In this document: piece after piece, positions 53,877 through 64,000 of the stretch
Position numbering within the stretch: the first letter of the stretch is position 1
How the letters are laid out: every line of letters starts with the position of its first letter
Notes under the pieces: model-generated
Told to the model about the DNA's origin: nothing
What the model saw: the letters and a program-made list of their open reading frames with translations, nothing else
Database searches by the model: none
Translations under genes and position numbers: made by a program
Assembly: GCF_010729485.1 (NCBI RefSeq)
Contig: NZ_AP022609.1
Location: 620,001-684,000 of the forward strand
Direction: 5' to 3'
Length of the DNA: 64,000 nt
Origin: Mycolicibacter hiberniae
Lineage (GTDB): Bacteria > Actinomycetota > Actinomycetes > Mycobacteriales > Mycobacteriaceae

Positions 53877-54661
53877 GTGACGCGGCCGTTCTGGTAGAGC
53901 GGCGCGGCAACGTACTGCTGGTCACGATCAACCGGCCCGAGGCGCGCAACGCGATCAACGGCGCGGTGAGCCAGGGCGTCGGGGACGCCTTGGAGCTGGC
54001 GCAGAATGACGACGAGGTGCGCGCGGTGGTGCTCACCGGTGCCGGCGACAAGTCGTTCAGTGCCGGCGCCGATCTCAAGGCGATCGCCAACCGGGAGAAC
54101 ATCTACCACTCCGAACACCCGGAATGGGGTTTCGCCGGGTACGTGCAGCACTTCATCGACAAGCCGACCATCGCCGCGGTCAACGGCACCGCCCTGGGCG
54201 GCGGCACCGAGCTGGCGCTGGCCAGCGACCTGGTGATCGCCGAGCAGCGCGCCCAGTTCGGGCTGCCCGAGGTCAAGCGGGGCCTGGTCGCCGGGGCGGG
54301 TGGGGTGTTCCGCATCGTCGACCAACTGCCCCGCAAGGTGGCCCTGGAACTGCTCTACACCGGGGAGCCGATCTCAGCGGCCGATGCGGCCCGGTGGGGA
54401 TTGGTCAACCAGGTGGTGGAGGACGGCAAAGCCCTCGAAGCCGCACTCGAGCTGGCCGAACGCATCACGGTGAACGCACCGCTGTCGGTGCGGGCCACCA
54501 AGCGGATCGCCTACGGGGTCGATGACGGCGTCATCGTCGACGAGGTGGCCGCCTGGGCCAGGACCGGCCGGGAGTTCGCCACGGTGCTGCGCAGCGAGGA
54601 CGCCAAGGAGGGCCCCCGGGCGTTCGCCGAGAAGCGTGCCCCGGTGTGGAAGGCGCGTTGA
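53873..54661 (+). CDS. Enoyl-CoA hydratase
   Basis: 262 residues from GTG 53873, which overlaps the thiolase stop (GTGA). Oxyanion segments VVLTGAGDKSFSAGADLKAI and NGTALGGGTELALASDL, plus the PEVKRGLVAGAGG active-site Glu region, mark an active crotonase. It likely works with the upstream thiolase in one beta-oxidation-like route. Position fits Rv1136. Confidence 0.93.
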   Translation: MSDAAVLVERRGNVLLVTINRPEARNAINGAVSQGVGDALELAQNDDEVRAVVLTGAGDKSFSAGADLKAIANRENIYHSEHPEWGFAGYVQHFIDKPTIAAVNGTALGGGTELALASDLVIAEQRAQFGLPEVKRGLVAGAGGVFRIVDQLPRKVALELLYTGEPISAADAARWGLVNQVVEDGKALEAALELAERITVNAPLSVRATKRIAYGVDDGVIVDEVAAWARTGREFATVLRSEDAKEGPRAFAEKRAPVWKAR

Positions 54662-55185
54662 GCGACCGGCCACAGCCGCTGCTGATCCCCATCGGGGGCC
54701 ACGCGCCGCAGCTGCACCCGGAGGCCTGGGTTGCCCCCAACGCCAGCCTGATCGGCCAGGTTCGCCTGGCCGATCGGGCGAGCGTCTGGTACTCGGCGAC
54801 ATTGCGCGCCGAGGTCGAACCGATCGAGATCGGTGCGGAGTCCAACATCCAGGACGGCGTGACCGTCCACGTCGACCCGCAGTTCCCGGTACGGGTGGGT
54901 GAGCGGGTCAGTGTCGGGCACAACGCGGTGCTGCACGGCTGCACCATTGAGGACGACTGCCTGATCGGCATGGGCGCGATCGTCCTCAACGGTGCCGTCG
55001 TGGGGGAGGGCTCGCTGGTCGCGGCGGGTGCCGTCGTCCCGCAGGGGATGGTGGTGCCGCCCCGGTCCCTGGTCGCGGGGGTGCCGGGACGGGTGCGGCG
55101 GGAACTCAGCGATGCCGAGGTCGCCAACAATCGGCTCAACGCCGCGGCCTACCGGCACCTGACCGAAGTACACCGGGCGAACTAG
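54658..55185 (+). CDS. Gamma-carbonic anhydrase-like left-handed beta-helix protein
   Basis: 175 residues from TTG 54658 (TTGA overlaps the hydratase stop); GTG 54646 is another possible start. Hexapeptide repeats run from ASLIGQVRLADRASVWY through GMGAIVLNGAVVG. The metal-His pattern is partly kept (VHVDPQ, GHNAVLHGC). The family includes gamma-carbonic anhydrases and PaaY thioesterases; in this CoA-centred operon a PaaY-like role is plausible. Confidence 0.85.
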   Translation: MSDRPQPLLIPIGGHAPQLHPEAWVAPNASLIGQVRLADRASVWYSATLRAEVEPIEIGAESNIQDGVTVHVDPQFPVRVGERVSVGHNAVLHGCTIEDDCLIGMGAIVLNGAVVGEGSLVAAGAVVPQGMVVPPRSLVAGVPGRVRRELSDAEVANNRLNAAAYRHLTEVHRAN

Positions 55186-55265
55186 CGCATTTAGGCCACC
55201 GGCCGCCGTTTCGCCGCTACGTTTTAGGGACGTTGCTCAACCCGCCGCTGAGGGGACGTCCTCGT

Positions 55266-55985
55266 ATGACTCAGATCAGTCCAACCCGACCCGGCCTGCT
55301 GCGCGAGATCACCCATATCATCACCAGGGTTGCCCCGCCCTACCACGAACCTCGGGTCGTGGTGCAGCGTCGTCGCGCCGTGGTCGCGGTGGTGGTGCTG
55401 ATCGGCGCAGCGGTACTGAGCGCTATGCACAGCAAACTTCCCGGCGACCCGGCGTTCTACTGGTTGTCGCTGGTGCTGGCCGCGGTCTGGTCGGTCGGGG
55501 CGGTGGTGGCCGGGCCGCTGCACCTGGGGGTGTTGCGGTTCCGCGGGCGCAATGAGCGGCCGGTGTTCACCGGCACCGGGGTGGGTCTGGTGCTCGGCGG
55601 AGTGTTCCTGCTGGGCGGGATTGCGGTGCAAGAGATTCCGCCGCTGGCCGATCAGGTGGTGGCGATCCTGGCCTACACCACCGAGGTCTCCTGGCGGCTG
55701 GTGGTGCTGATCGCGATCGTCAACGCGATCGCCGAAGAGATCTTCTTCCGCGGCGCGTTGTTCAGCGCCTTCGGTCGCCGCTCCCCGATGGTGTTCTCCA
55801 CCCTGCTCTACGTTGCGGCGATGATGGCCGCGGGCAACCTCATGGTGGGGGTGGCCGCACTGGTGCTCGGCAGCGTCTGCGCCATGGAGCGCCGCGCCAC
55901 CGGCGGGGTGCTGGCGCCGGTGTTGACCCACCTGGTCTGGGGACTGGTGATGGTGCTGGCACTGCCGCCGCTGTTCGGGATGTAG
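55266..55985 (+). CDS. CPBP family membrane protein (protease-like, incomplete motifs)
   Basis: 239 residues with six to seven hydrophobic segments. Motif 1 is complete (AEEIFFRGALFSAFGRR, the EExxxR form). Motif 2 (FxxxH) is not recognisable; the stretch reads TLLYVAAMMAAGN. A final His is present in APVLTHLVWGL. The missing His may mean it is inactive as a protease. ATG 55266 has GAGGGG about 10 bases upstream. Confidence 0.8.
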   Translation: MTQISPTRPGLLREITHIITRVAPPYHEPRVVVQRRRAVVAVVVLIGAAVLSAMHSKLPGDPAFYWLSLVLAAVWSVGAVVAGPLHLGVLRFRGRNERPVFTGTGVGLVLGGVFLLGGIAVQEIPPLADQVVAILAYTTEVSWRLVVLIAIVNAIAEEIFFRGALFSAFGRRSPMVFSTLLYVAAMMAAGNLMVGVAALVLGSVCAMERRATGGVLAPVLTHLVWGLVMVLALPPLFGM

Positions 55986-55994
55986 CCCCTGCGG

Positions 55995-56804
55995 TCAGGA
56001 GTCGGTGAAGTTGGCCGAGCGCCGCTCCTGAAACGCCCGCGCTCCCTCGCGGAAGTCGTGGTTGTTCAACAGGATTGACTGCCCGACGTATTCCCGGTCC
56101 AGGGCCGCGTTCAGCTCGGTCAAGGTGGCGGCGTTGACGGCGTGCTTGGTCTTGGCCAGCGCCACGGCGGGGCCGGCCAGCAAGCGGCCCAGCAGCTTGT
56201 CCACCTCGGCGTCGAACTCCTCGGCCGGGTACACCGCGGAGACCAGCCCCCACTCCAGGGCTTCGGCCGCCGACAGTCGTTCGGCCAGCAGCGCCAGCCG
56301 CATGGCACGGGTCCGGCCGACCGCCGCGGCCACCAGCGCTGAGGCGCCGCCGTCGGGCATCAGCCCGATCTTGGTGAACGCCAACAGGAAAAAGGCCTTG
56401 TCGGAGGCCACGATCAGGTCGCAGGCCAGGGCCAGCGACACCCCGACTCCGGCGGCCGGGCCCTGCACCACCGCCACCACGGGGCGCGGCAGCGCGACGA
56501 TCGCCCGGATCGCGCGGTTGGCCTCGACGATGATCTCCGTGGGCAGCTCGTCGGCCGCGTCCTCGGCACCGATCCCCGCTCCGGAGCTGAACCCGCGCCC
56601 CGCCCCGCCCAGGCGCACCGCCCGCACCCGCGGGTCGCGGGCGGCCGCCTCCATGGCGTCGGCGATCCCGGCCAGAACTCCGGTGGTCACCGAGTTGAGG
56701 CTGTCGGGGCGGTCGATGGTCACCGCGAGCACCCCGTCGGTCAGGGTGACGGACACACCCGCCACCGGAGCCAGGGTGTCGATGCCGGAGTCGATTGCTG
56801 TCAT
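55995..56804 (-). CDS. Enoyl-CoA hydratase (EchA10/EchA11 type)
   Basis: 269 residues. [19 protein letters not shown] and [17 protein letters not shown] form the oxyanion hole; the loop near [15 protein letters not shown] holds the catalytic region. The ATG is leaderless with TAAGGT 7 bases upstream (complement of 56812-56817), which excludes a very long upstream frame. It is divergent from mcr; position matches Rv1141c-Rv1142c. Confidence 0.9.
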   Translation of the reverse strand: MTAIDSGIDTLAPVAGVSVTLTDGVLAVTIDRPDSLNSVTTGVLAGIADAMEAAARDPRVRAVRLGGAGRGFSSGAGIGAEDAADELPTEIIVEANRAIRAIVALPRPVVAVVQGPAAGVGVSLALACDLIVASDKAFFLLAFTKIGLMPDGGASALVAAAVGRTRAMRLALLAERLSAAEALEWGLVSAVYPAEEFDAEVDKLLGRLLAGPAVALAKTKHAVNAATLTELNAALDREYVGQSILLNNHDFREGARAFQERRSANFTDS

Positions 56805-56855
56805 GGCCCTCACCTTAGGATGCTGATCACACAGGCTTACGACGAGGAGGCAGAA

Positions 56856-57941
56856 ATGGCGGGACCACTGGCGGGACTGCGGGTCATTGAGCTGGCCGGG
56901 ATCGGTCCGGGACCGCACGCGGCGATGATCCTCGGCGACCTGGGTGCCGACGTGGTCCGGGTGGATCGGCCGCCGAAATTCGGTGGCGGGCCCAGCAAGG
57001 ACGCCATGCTGCGCAACCGCCGCTCGGTGACCGCGGACCTGAAGTCGCCGGAAGGCCGCGACCTGGTGCTGCAGCTGGTCGCCAAAGCCGATGTGCTGAT
57101 CGAGGGTTTCCGGCCGGGTGTCACCGAGCGCCTCGGCCTGGGCCCCGAGGACTGCGCCAAGGTCAACGAACGGCTCATCTACGGCCGCATGACCGGCTGG
57201 GGGCAGACCGGCCCGCGTGCCCAGCAGGCCGGCCACGACATCAACTACATCTCGCTGACCGGGGTGTTGCACGCCATCGGCCGCCACGGTGAGCGCCCGG
57301 TTCCGCCGCTGAACCTGGCCGGCGACTTCGGCGGGGGATCGATGTTCCTGCTGGTCGGCATTCTGGCCGCGCTGTGGGAGCGGCAGACCTCCGGCAAGGG
57401 TCAGGTGATCGATGCGGCGATGGTCGACGGGGCCAGCGTGCTCTCGGCGATGATGTGGAGCTTCCGGTCGCAGGGCATGTGGAGCGACGAGCGCGGTGTG
57501 AACATGCTCGACACCGGAGCGCCCTACTACGACACCTACGAATGCTCCGACGGCAAGTACATGTCCGTGGGCGCCATCGAGCCGCAGTTCTATGCCGAAC
57601 TGCTGGCCAAGCTCGAACTGGACCCGGCCGAGTTGCCGGCGCAGAACGACGTCAGCGGCTGGCCGCAGTTGCGGGCGAAGCTGACCGAGGCGTTCGCCGC
57701 CCACGACCGGGACCACTGGACGGCGGTGTTCGCCGGCTCGGACGCCTGCGTGGCTCCGGTGCTGGCCTTCAACGAGGTCGAGTCTGATTCGCACATCGCC
57801 GAACGCAACACCTTCTACGACGTCAACGGTTATCTTCAGCCGATGCCCGCGCCGCGGTTCTCCCGCAGCGCGCCCGGCACCCCGACGCCGCCGGCCGTTC
57901 TGGGAGCCGACAACGAGTCCATCCTGAACGACTGGGTATAG
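56856..57941 (+). CDS. mcr: Alpha-methylacyl-CoA racemase Mcr (CaiB/BaiF family)
   Basis: 361 residues, one more than the M. tuberculosis enzyme, with clear match: [20 protein letters not shown] at the N-terminus, [11 protein letters not shown] (catalytic His), [10 protein letters not shown] (Asp) and the [23 protein letters not shown] segment (Glu). It racemises 2-methylacyl-CoA esters such as pristanoyl-CoA and sterol side chains. ATG 56856 was chosen with GAGGAGG 6 bases upstream. Divergent from the EchA gene; SDR and nitronate monooxygenase genes follow. Confidence 0.95.
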   Translation: MAGPLAGLRVIELAGIGPGPHAAMILGDLGADVVRVDRPPKFGGGPSKDAMLRNRRSVTADLKSPEGRDLVLQLVAKADVLIEGFRPGVTERLGLGPEDCAKVNERLIYGRMTGWGQTGPRAQQAGHDINYISLTGVLHAIGRHGERPVPPLNLAGDFGGGSMFLLVGILAALWERQTSGKGQVIDAAMVDGASVLSAMMWSFRSQGMWSDERGVNMLDTGAPYYDTYECSDGKYMSVGAIEPQFYAELLAKLELDPAELPAQNDVSGWPQLRAKLTEAFAAHDRDHWTAVFAGSDACVAPVLAFNEVESDSHIAERNTFYDVNGYLQPMPAPRFSRSAPGTPTPPAVLGADNESILNDWV

Positions 57942-57983
57942 TCCCGACCAACCAGACGGTTGGGACTGAGAGGGGCCAAGAGA

Positions 57984-59746
<1,763 letters not shown>

Positions 59747-59777
59747 CAGCGACACCCGGGGACTGCTGCTTTACCAG

Positions 59778-59839
59778 CGCCGAACGTGTAACCAGGGCGG
59801 GATTTGGACCGATTTTCCGCCCTGGTTACACGTTCGGCG
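59778..59839 (+). repeat. Long-stem hairpin repeat, second copy
   Basis: Arms 59778-59800 and 59817-59839 pair perfectly over 23 bp, with a 16-base loop. Three more pairs (one G-T) extend the base. It starts 32 bases after the nitronate monooxygenase stop. The stem shares the CGCCGA base, CCAGGGCGG top and GGGATTT loop entry with the hairpin after metE, while the middle of the stem differs in a compensated way. Confidence 0.8.
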
Positions 59840-60004
59840 TTGTCGTTGAGATGGTTGCCCGCAGGTTGCTGGGGCTGGGCCGCGCCGGGCGCTCGATCAG
59901 CGCATCCCGCAGCGGGGCCTGAGTAAAAGAGAAATGGCTCGACTCACAGTTGGCGCCCGATCTCAGCGGAGCGGGGGCCGTCGCGCGATGGGCGCAACAG
60001 GGAG
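59840..60004. other. Non-coding gap between hairpin repeat and mini-gene
   Basis: No ORF with coding character, no tRNA and no recognisable ncRNA are visible here. The sequence holds several CGC/GCG-rich imperfect palindromes only. Confidence 0.4.
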
Positions 60005-60026
60005 CGGCGCCGCTGTCGCGGCGCCG
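60005..60026 (-). terminator. GC hairpin downstream of the 41-aa ORF
   Basis: CGGCGCCGC (60005-60013) and GCGGCGCCG (60018-60026) form a perfect 9-bp stem with a TGTC loop on the plus strand. On the minus strand it begins 5 bases after the stop of the small ORF, so it probably terminates that transcript. Confidence 0.6.
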
Positions 60027-60031
60027 GTCAC

Positions 60032-60157
60032 TTAACTGGCGAGCAGATGAAAGTCGTCGAACTGCTCCGAGGTGTCACCCTCGACGAGGAAATCGCCGTG
60101 GTACAGAGCCTCGAAATCGACCTTGATTACGTCGGCACTTGAGTCGTCGATCCACAT
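60032..60157 (-). CDS. 41-aa acidic leaderless small protein, unknown
   Basis: 41 codons (begins MWIDDSSADVIKVDFEALYH, ends FDDFHLLAS). Eleven of 41 residues are Asp or Glu against one Lys; there is no membrane helix, signal peptide or Cys. TAGGCT (complement of 60165-60170) lies 7 bases before the ATG, the same leaderless spacing as most promoters in this window, and a 9-bp GC hairpin follows the stop. Together they make an isolated transcription unit of about 150 bases. I recognise no family. Divergent from the methyltransferase. Confidence 0.7.
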   Translation of the reverse strand: MWIDDSSADVIKVDFEALYHGDFLVEGDTSEQFDDFHLLAS

Positions 60158-60323
60158 GGCCCTGAGCCTATGGGTCACTATTAAGGAATCATTGAGTCAC
60201 GTTTCGGGAAATGGTGGCAATACTACTGACGGGTAGGGTTTGCCGGCGCCCCGCCGAGACTGCTCGAGTAGTCCGCCCGGATCGGTGCGCCCGGCCCCGC
60301 GGCGGCGGGCTAGGGTGGCTGGC

Positions 60324-60962
60324 ATGAGCGCACCGGGCAACCTGGACAACCCGCTGTTCGCCCGGATCTGGACCTTCATGTCGAGCCGGGAGACCGAATG
60401 GCTGCGCGACCGGCGCCGGGAGAATCTGGCCGGCCTGTCCGGGCGTGTGCTGGAGGTCGGCGCGGGCACCGGAAGCAACTTCGGCTTTTACCCCGAGACC
60501 GTGACCGAGGTGGTGGCCGCCGAGCCCGAGTCGCGGTTGCGGGATGCCGCCGCAGCGGCCGCGACGTCCGCGCCGGTGCCGGTCACCGTACTGGCCAGCA
60601 CCGTCGAGGCCCTGGGCGCCGGCGAGCCCTTCGACGCGATCGTGTGCTCCCTGGTCCTGTGCTCGGTCGACCGTCCCGAGGACGTGCTGCGCCAGCTGTT
60701 CGCGTTGCTGAAGCCCGGCGGCGAGCTGCGCTACTTCGAGCACGTCGCCAGTGCCGGGGCACGCGGCCGGCTGCAGCGGGTGGCCGACGCCACCTTCTGG
60801 CCCCGGCTGTTCGGCAACTGCCACACCCACCGCCACACCGAGCAGATGATCACCGCAGCCGGATTCGTCGTCACGGAGTCGCGGCGCGGGCACCAATTCC
60901 CGGCCTGGGCGCCGGTTCCGGTGTCGGAGTTCGCACTGGGCTCGGCTAGCCGCACGGCCTGA
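60324..60962 (+). CDS. Class I SAM-dependent methyltransferase
   Basis: 212 residues. SAM-binding motif I is VLEVGAGTGSNFGFYP, with the acidic residue in VVAAEPES; motifs near FDAIVCSLVLCSV and LLKPGGELRYFEHV complete the Rossmann-like fold. The family resembles UbiE/thiol or lipid methyltransferases, substrate unknown. ATG 60324 is leaderless with TAGGGT (60311-60316) 7 bases upstream. Confidence 0.88.
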   Translation: MSAPGNLDNPLFARIWTFMSSRETEWLRDRRRENLAGLSGRVLEVGAGTGSNFGFYPETVTEVVAAEPESRLRDAAAAAATSAPVPVTVLASTVEALGAGEPFDAIVCSLVLCSVDRPEDVLRQLFALLKPGGELRYFEHVASAGARGRLQRVADATFWPRLFGNCHTHRHTEQMITAAGFVVTESRRGHQFPAWAPVPVSEFALGSASRTA

Positions 60963-60969
60963 GCGCGCC

Positions 60970-61683
60970 TCAGCGCAGCAGGAACGGCAACCGCTGCGCC
61001 ATGCCCGGCAGCGCCGCCGAGGCGGTCGTGAGCAGGTGCACCGTGGCCCGCTCGGACAGCGGCGTGGGCTCGGGGTTCACCTGGACGACGGTCTTGCCCA
61101 GGTCCAGTGCCCGTTCGGGCAGGCTGGCCGCCGGATAGACCACCCCGGAGGTGCCGACCACGACCATGACGTCGCAGTTGTCGACGGCCTCAACCGCGGC
61201 GTTCCACGGCCCGTCGGGCAGGTCCTCGCCGAACCACACGACGTCGGGGCGGATCAAGCCGCCGCACTCGCACTGCGGCGGCATGATCTCGAGCACTGGC
61301 TCCGCCAGCTCGGGTAGCTGCGTGTCGTGCGGTTGATGGCAGTCCGAGCAGCGGAAGGTGAACATCCGGCCGTGCAGATGGTGCACCGTGGAACTGCCGC
61401 CGCGCTCGTGCAGGTTGTCGACGTTCTGGGTGATGATCTGGACCTCGGCGTGCTGTTCCCAGTCCGCGATCGCGGTATGGCCCAGGTTCGGCTCATAGCG
61501 GCGGGCCAGCTGGCAGCGCCACACATACCAACCCCACACCAGTTCGGGGTGCCGGTTCCAGCCGTCGATGCTGGACACCTCGTAGGGGTCGTACTGCGAC
61601 CAGAGTCCATTCTCGTCATCGCGGAACGTAGGTATCCCGCTCTCCGCTGAGATCCCTGCGCCACTGAACACCACCACCCGCAC
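60970..61683 (-). CDS. NAD-dependent protein deacylase Sir2
   Basis: 237 residues, identical in length to Rv1151c. Motifs: [17 protein letters not shown] (NAD), [13 protein letters not shown], catalytic His in VHHLHGRMF, zinc ribbon CSDC ... CECGG, and [16 protein letters not shown]. It removes acetyl, succinyl or other acyl groups from Lys using NAD+, tuning enzymes such as acyl-CoA synthetases. The GTG is leaderless (TATGTT, complement of 61690-61695, 6 bases upstream) and divergent from the GntR gene 28 bases away. Confidence 0.95.
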   Translation of the reverse strand: MRVVVFSGAGISAESGIPTFRDDENGLWSQYDPYEVSSIDGWNRHPELVWGWYVWRCQLARRYEPNLGHTAIADWEQHAEVQIITQNVDNLHERGGSSTVHHLHGRMFTFRCSDCHQPHDTQLPELAEPVLEIMPPQCECGGLIRPDVVWFGEDLPDGPWNAAVEAVDNCDVMVVVGTSGVVYPAASLPERALDLGKTVVQVNPEPTPLSERATVHLLTTASAALPGMAQRLPFLLR

Positions 61684-61711
61684 GCCACCAACATAGCGGG
61701 ATACTGGCCGA

Positions 61712-62085
61712 ATGGACTTCTCGGACATGCTGAAGATCGACTCGGACCACGACGGGCCGCTGTTCGAGCAGATCAGGGTGCAGCTGATCGAGGCGGTCCG
61801 GGCCGGATCGCTGCCGGCAGGCACCCGGTTGCCCACGGTGCGCGACCTGGCGGGCCAACTGGGCCTGGCGGTCAACACCGTCGCGCGGGCCTACCGCGAG
61901 CTGGAGTCCGGCGGTGTTGTCGAAACCCGCGGCCGCTTCGGCACTTTCGTGGCCAGCACCGATCCGGCCGACGCGGCGATGGCACAGGCCGCGGGTGCAT
62001 TCGCCGCCGCGGCCCGCGCGGTCGGACTGGATAAGGCCCAGGCCCTGCGCTACCTCGACGCCGCGTTCGACGGCGCCGGGGCGAG

Positions 62086-62089
<4 letters not shown>
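61712..62089 (+). CDS. GntR regulator, YtrA subfamily (Rv1152 type)
   Basis: 125 residues, short as expected for the YtrA group. The winged HTH (about 15-75) includes [40 protein letters not shown] and RGRFGTFV; a short helical tail serves dimerisation. GATACT (61700-61705) lies 6 bases before the ATG. The homologue Rv1152 is reported to influence antibiotic response. Its 3' end overlaps the convergent methyltransferase by four bases. Confidence 0.88.
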
Positions 62090-63949
<1,860 letters not shown>

Positions 63950-64000
63950 GGCCAGGTTTGGCCGAGACAGGCTGCGCCGGTCCGGGGATCACCGCTAGGC

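Noticed and set aside
59840..60323. Possible tRNA or structured RNA near the mini-gene
   Set aside because: No cloverleaf, no CCA-type end and no recognised ncRNA motif beyond the simple hairpins.

Overview
The window is a GC-rich stretch of a mycobacterial chromosome. Its conserved genes follow the order of the Mycobacterium tuberculosis block desA2-phoH2-deacetylase ... fum-glpX ... hsd-xseB-xseA-ispH-ychF ... bpoB-ephC ... prpR/prpDC ... metE ... mcr ... sir2 ... Rv1155 (recalled Rv1094-Rv1155). Features absent from M. tuberculosis at this position suggest a non-tuberculous species: a methylisocitrate lyase (prpB) inside the prp operon, a chromosomal arr gene, a SulP transporter, an MpaB/TetR/MFS group, and a Gly-rich PGRS protein with no PE domain. 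I cannot name the species.

Layout. 1-8.6 kb: 3' part of desA2, a small ORF coupled to phoH2 (PhoAT/PhoH2-like), the 1285-residue PGRS protein, a polysaccharide deacetylase lipoprotein, and a DUF222/HNH (13E12-type) gene with a perfect SOS box on its promoter. 8.6-17 kb: oxygenase with TetR, MFS transporter, glpX-fumC operon, DUF4245, AI-2E permease and epimerase. 17-24.8 kb: an internally deleted adenylate-cyclase relic coupled to a large LuxR ATPase, then hsd (cholesterol dehydrogenase), xseB, xseA, a lipid-droplet protein and ispH. 24.8-32.4 kb: SulP, DUF6542, ychF, hydrolase, arr, GNAT and SnoaL. 32.4-40.5 kb: OsmC, monooxygenase, permuted papain-like protein, a class III cyclase-like protein, hydrolases, acyltransferase and DoxX. 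40.5-46 kb: prpR divergent from prpDBC, then a DUF3556 gene under a perfect KstR-type palindrome. 46-51.2 kb: GntR plus sterol desaturase, enoyl-CoA hydratase, and metE behind a cobalamin riboswitch. 51.2-59.8 kb: a decayed SDR, then thiolase/ECH/gamma-carbonic-anhydrase, CPBP protein, EchA, Mcr, SDR and nitronate monooxygenase. 59.8-64 kb: a 41-codon mini-gene, methyltransferases, Sir2, GntR, DUF1697 and an Rv1155-type F420 protein.

Functional themes are lipid, propionate and sterol catabolism. Both KstR-type sites, the prp operon and the CoA-racemase/thiolase cluster point to growth on host or environmental lipids. Stress and resistance functions are also present (SOS-linked HNH, arr, Sir2, OsmC).

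About thirty genes have a TANNNT (or GATACT) -10 hexamer 6-8 bases (once 9) before an ATG or GTG. They look leaderless, and this was used to choose starts. Two divergent promoters are so tight that both transcripts start within about 30 bp. A pair of long-stem hairpins of one sequence family follows two unrelated stop codons.
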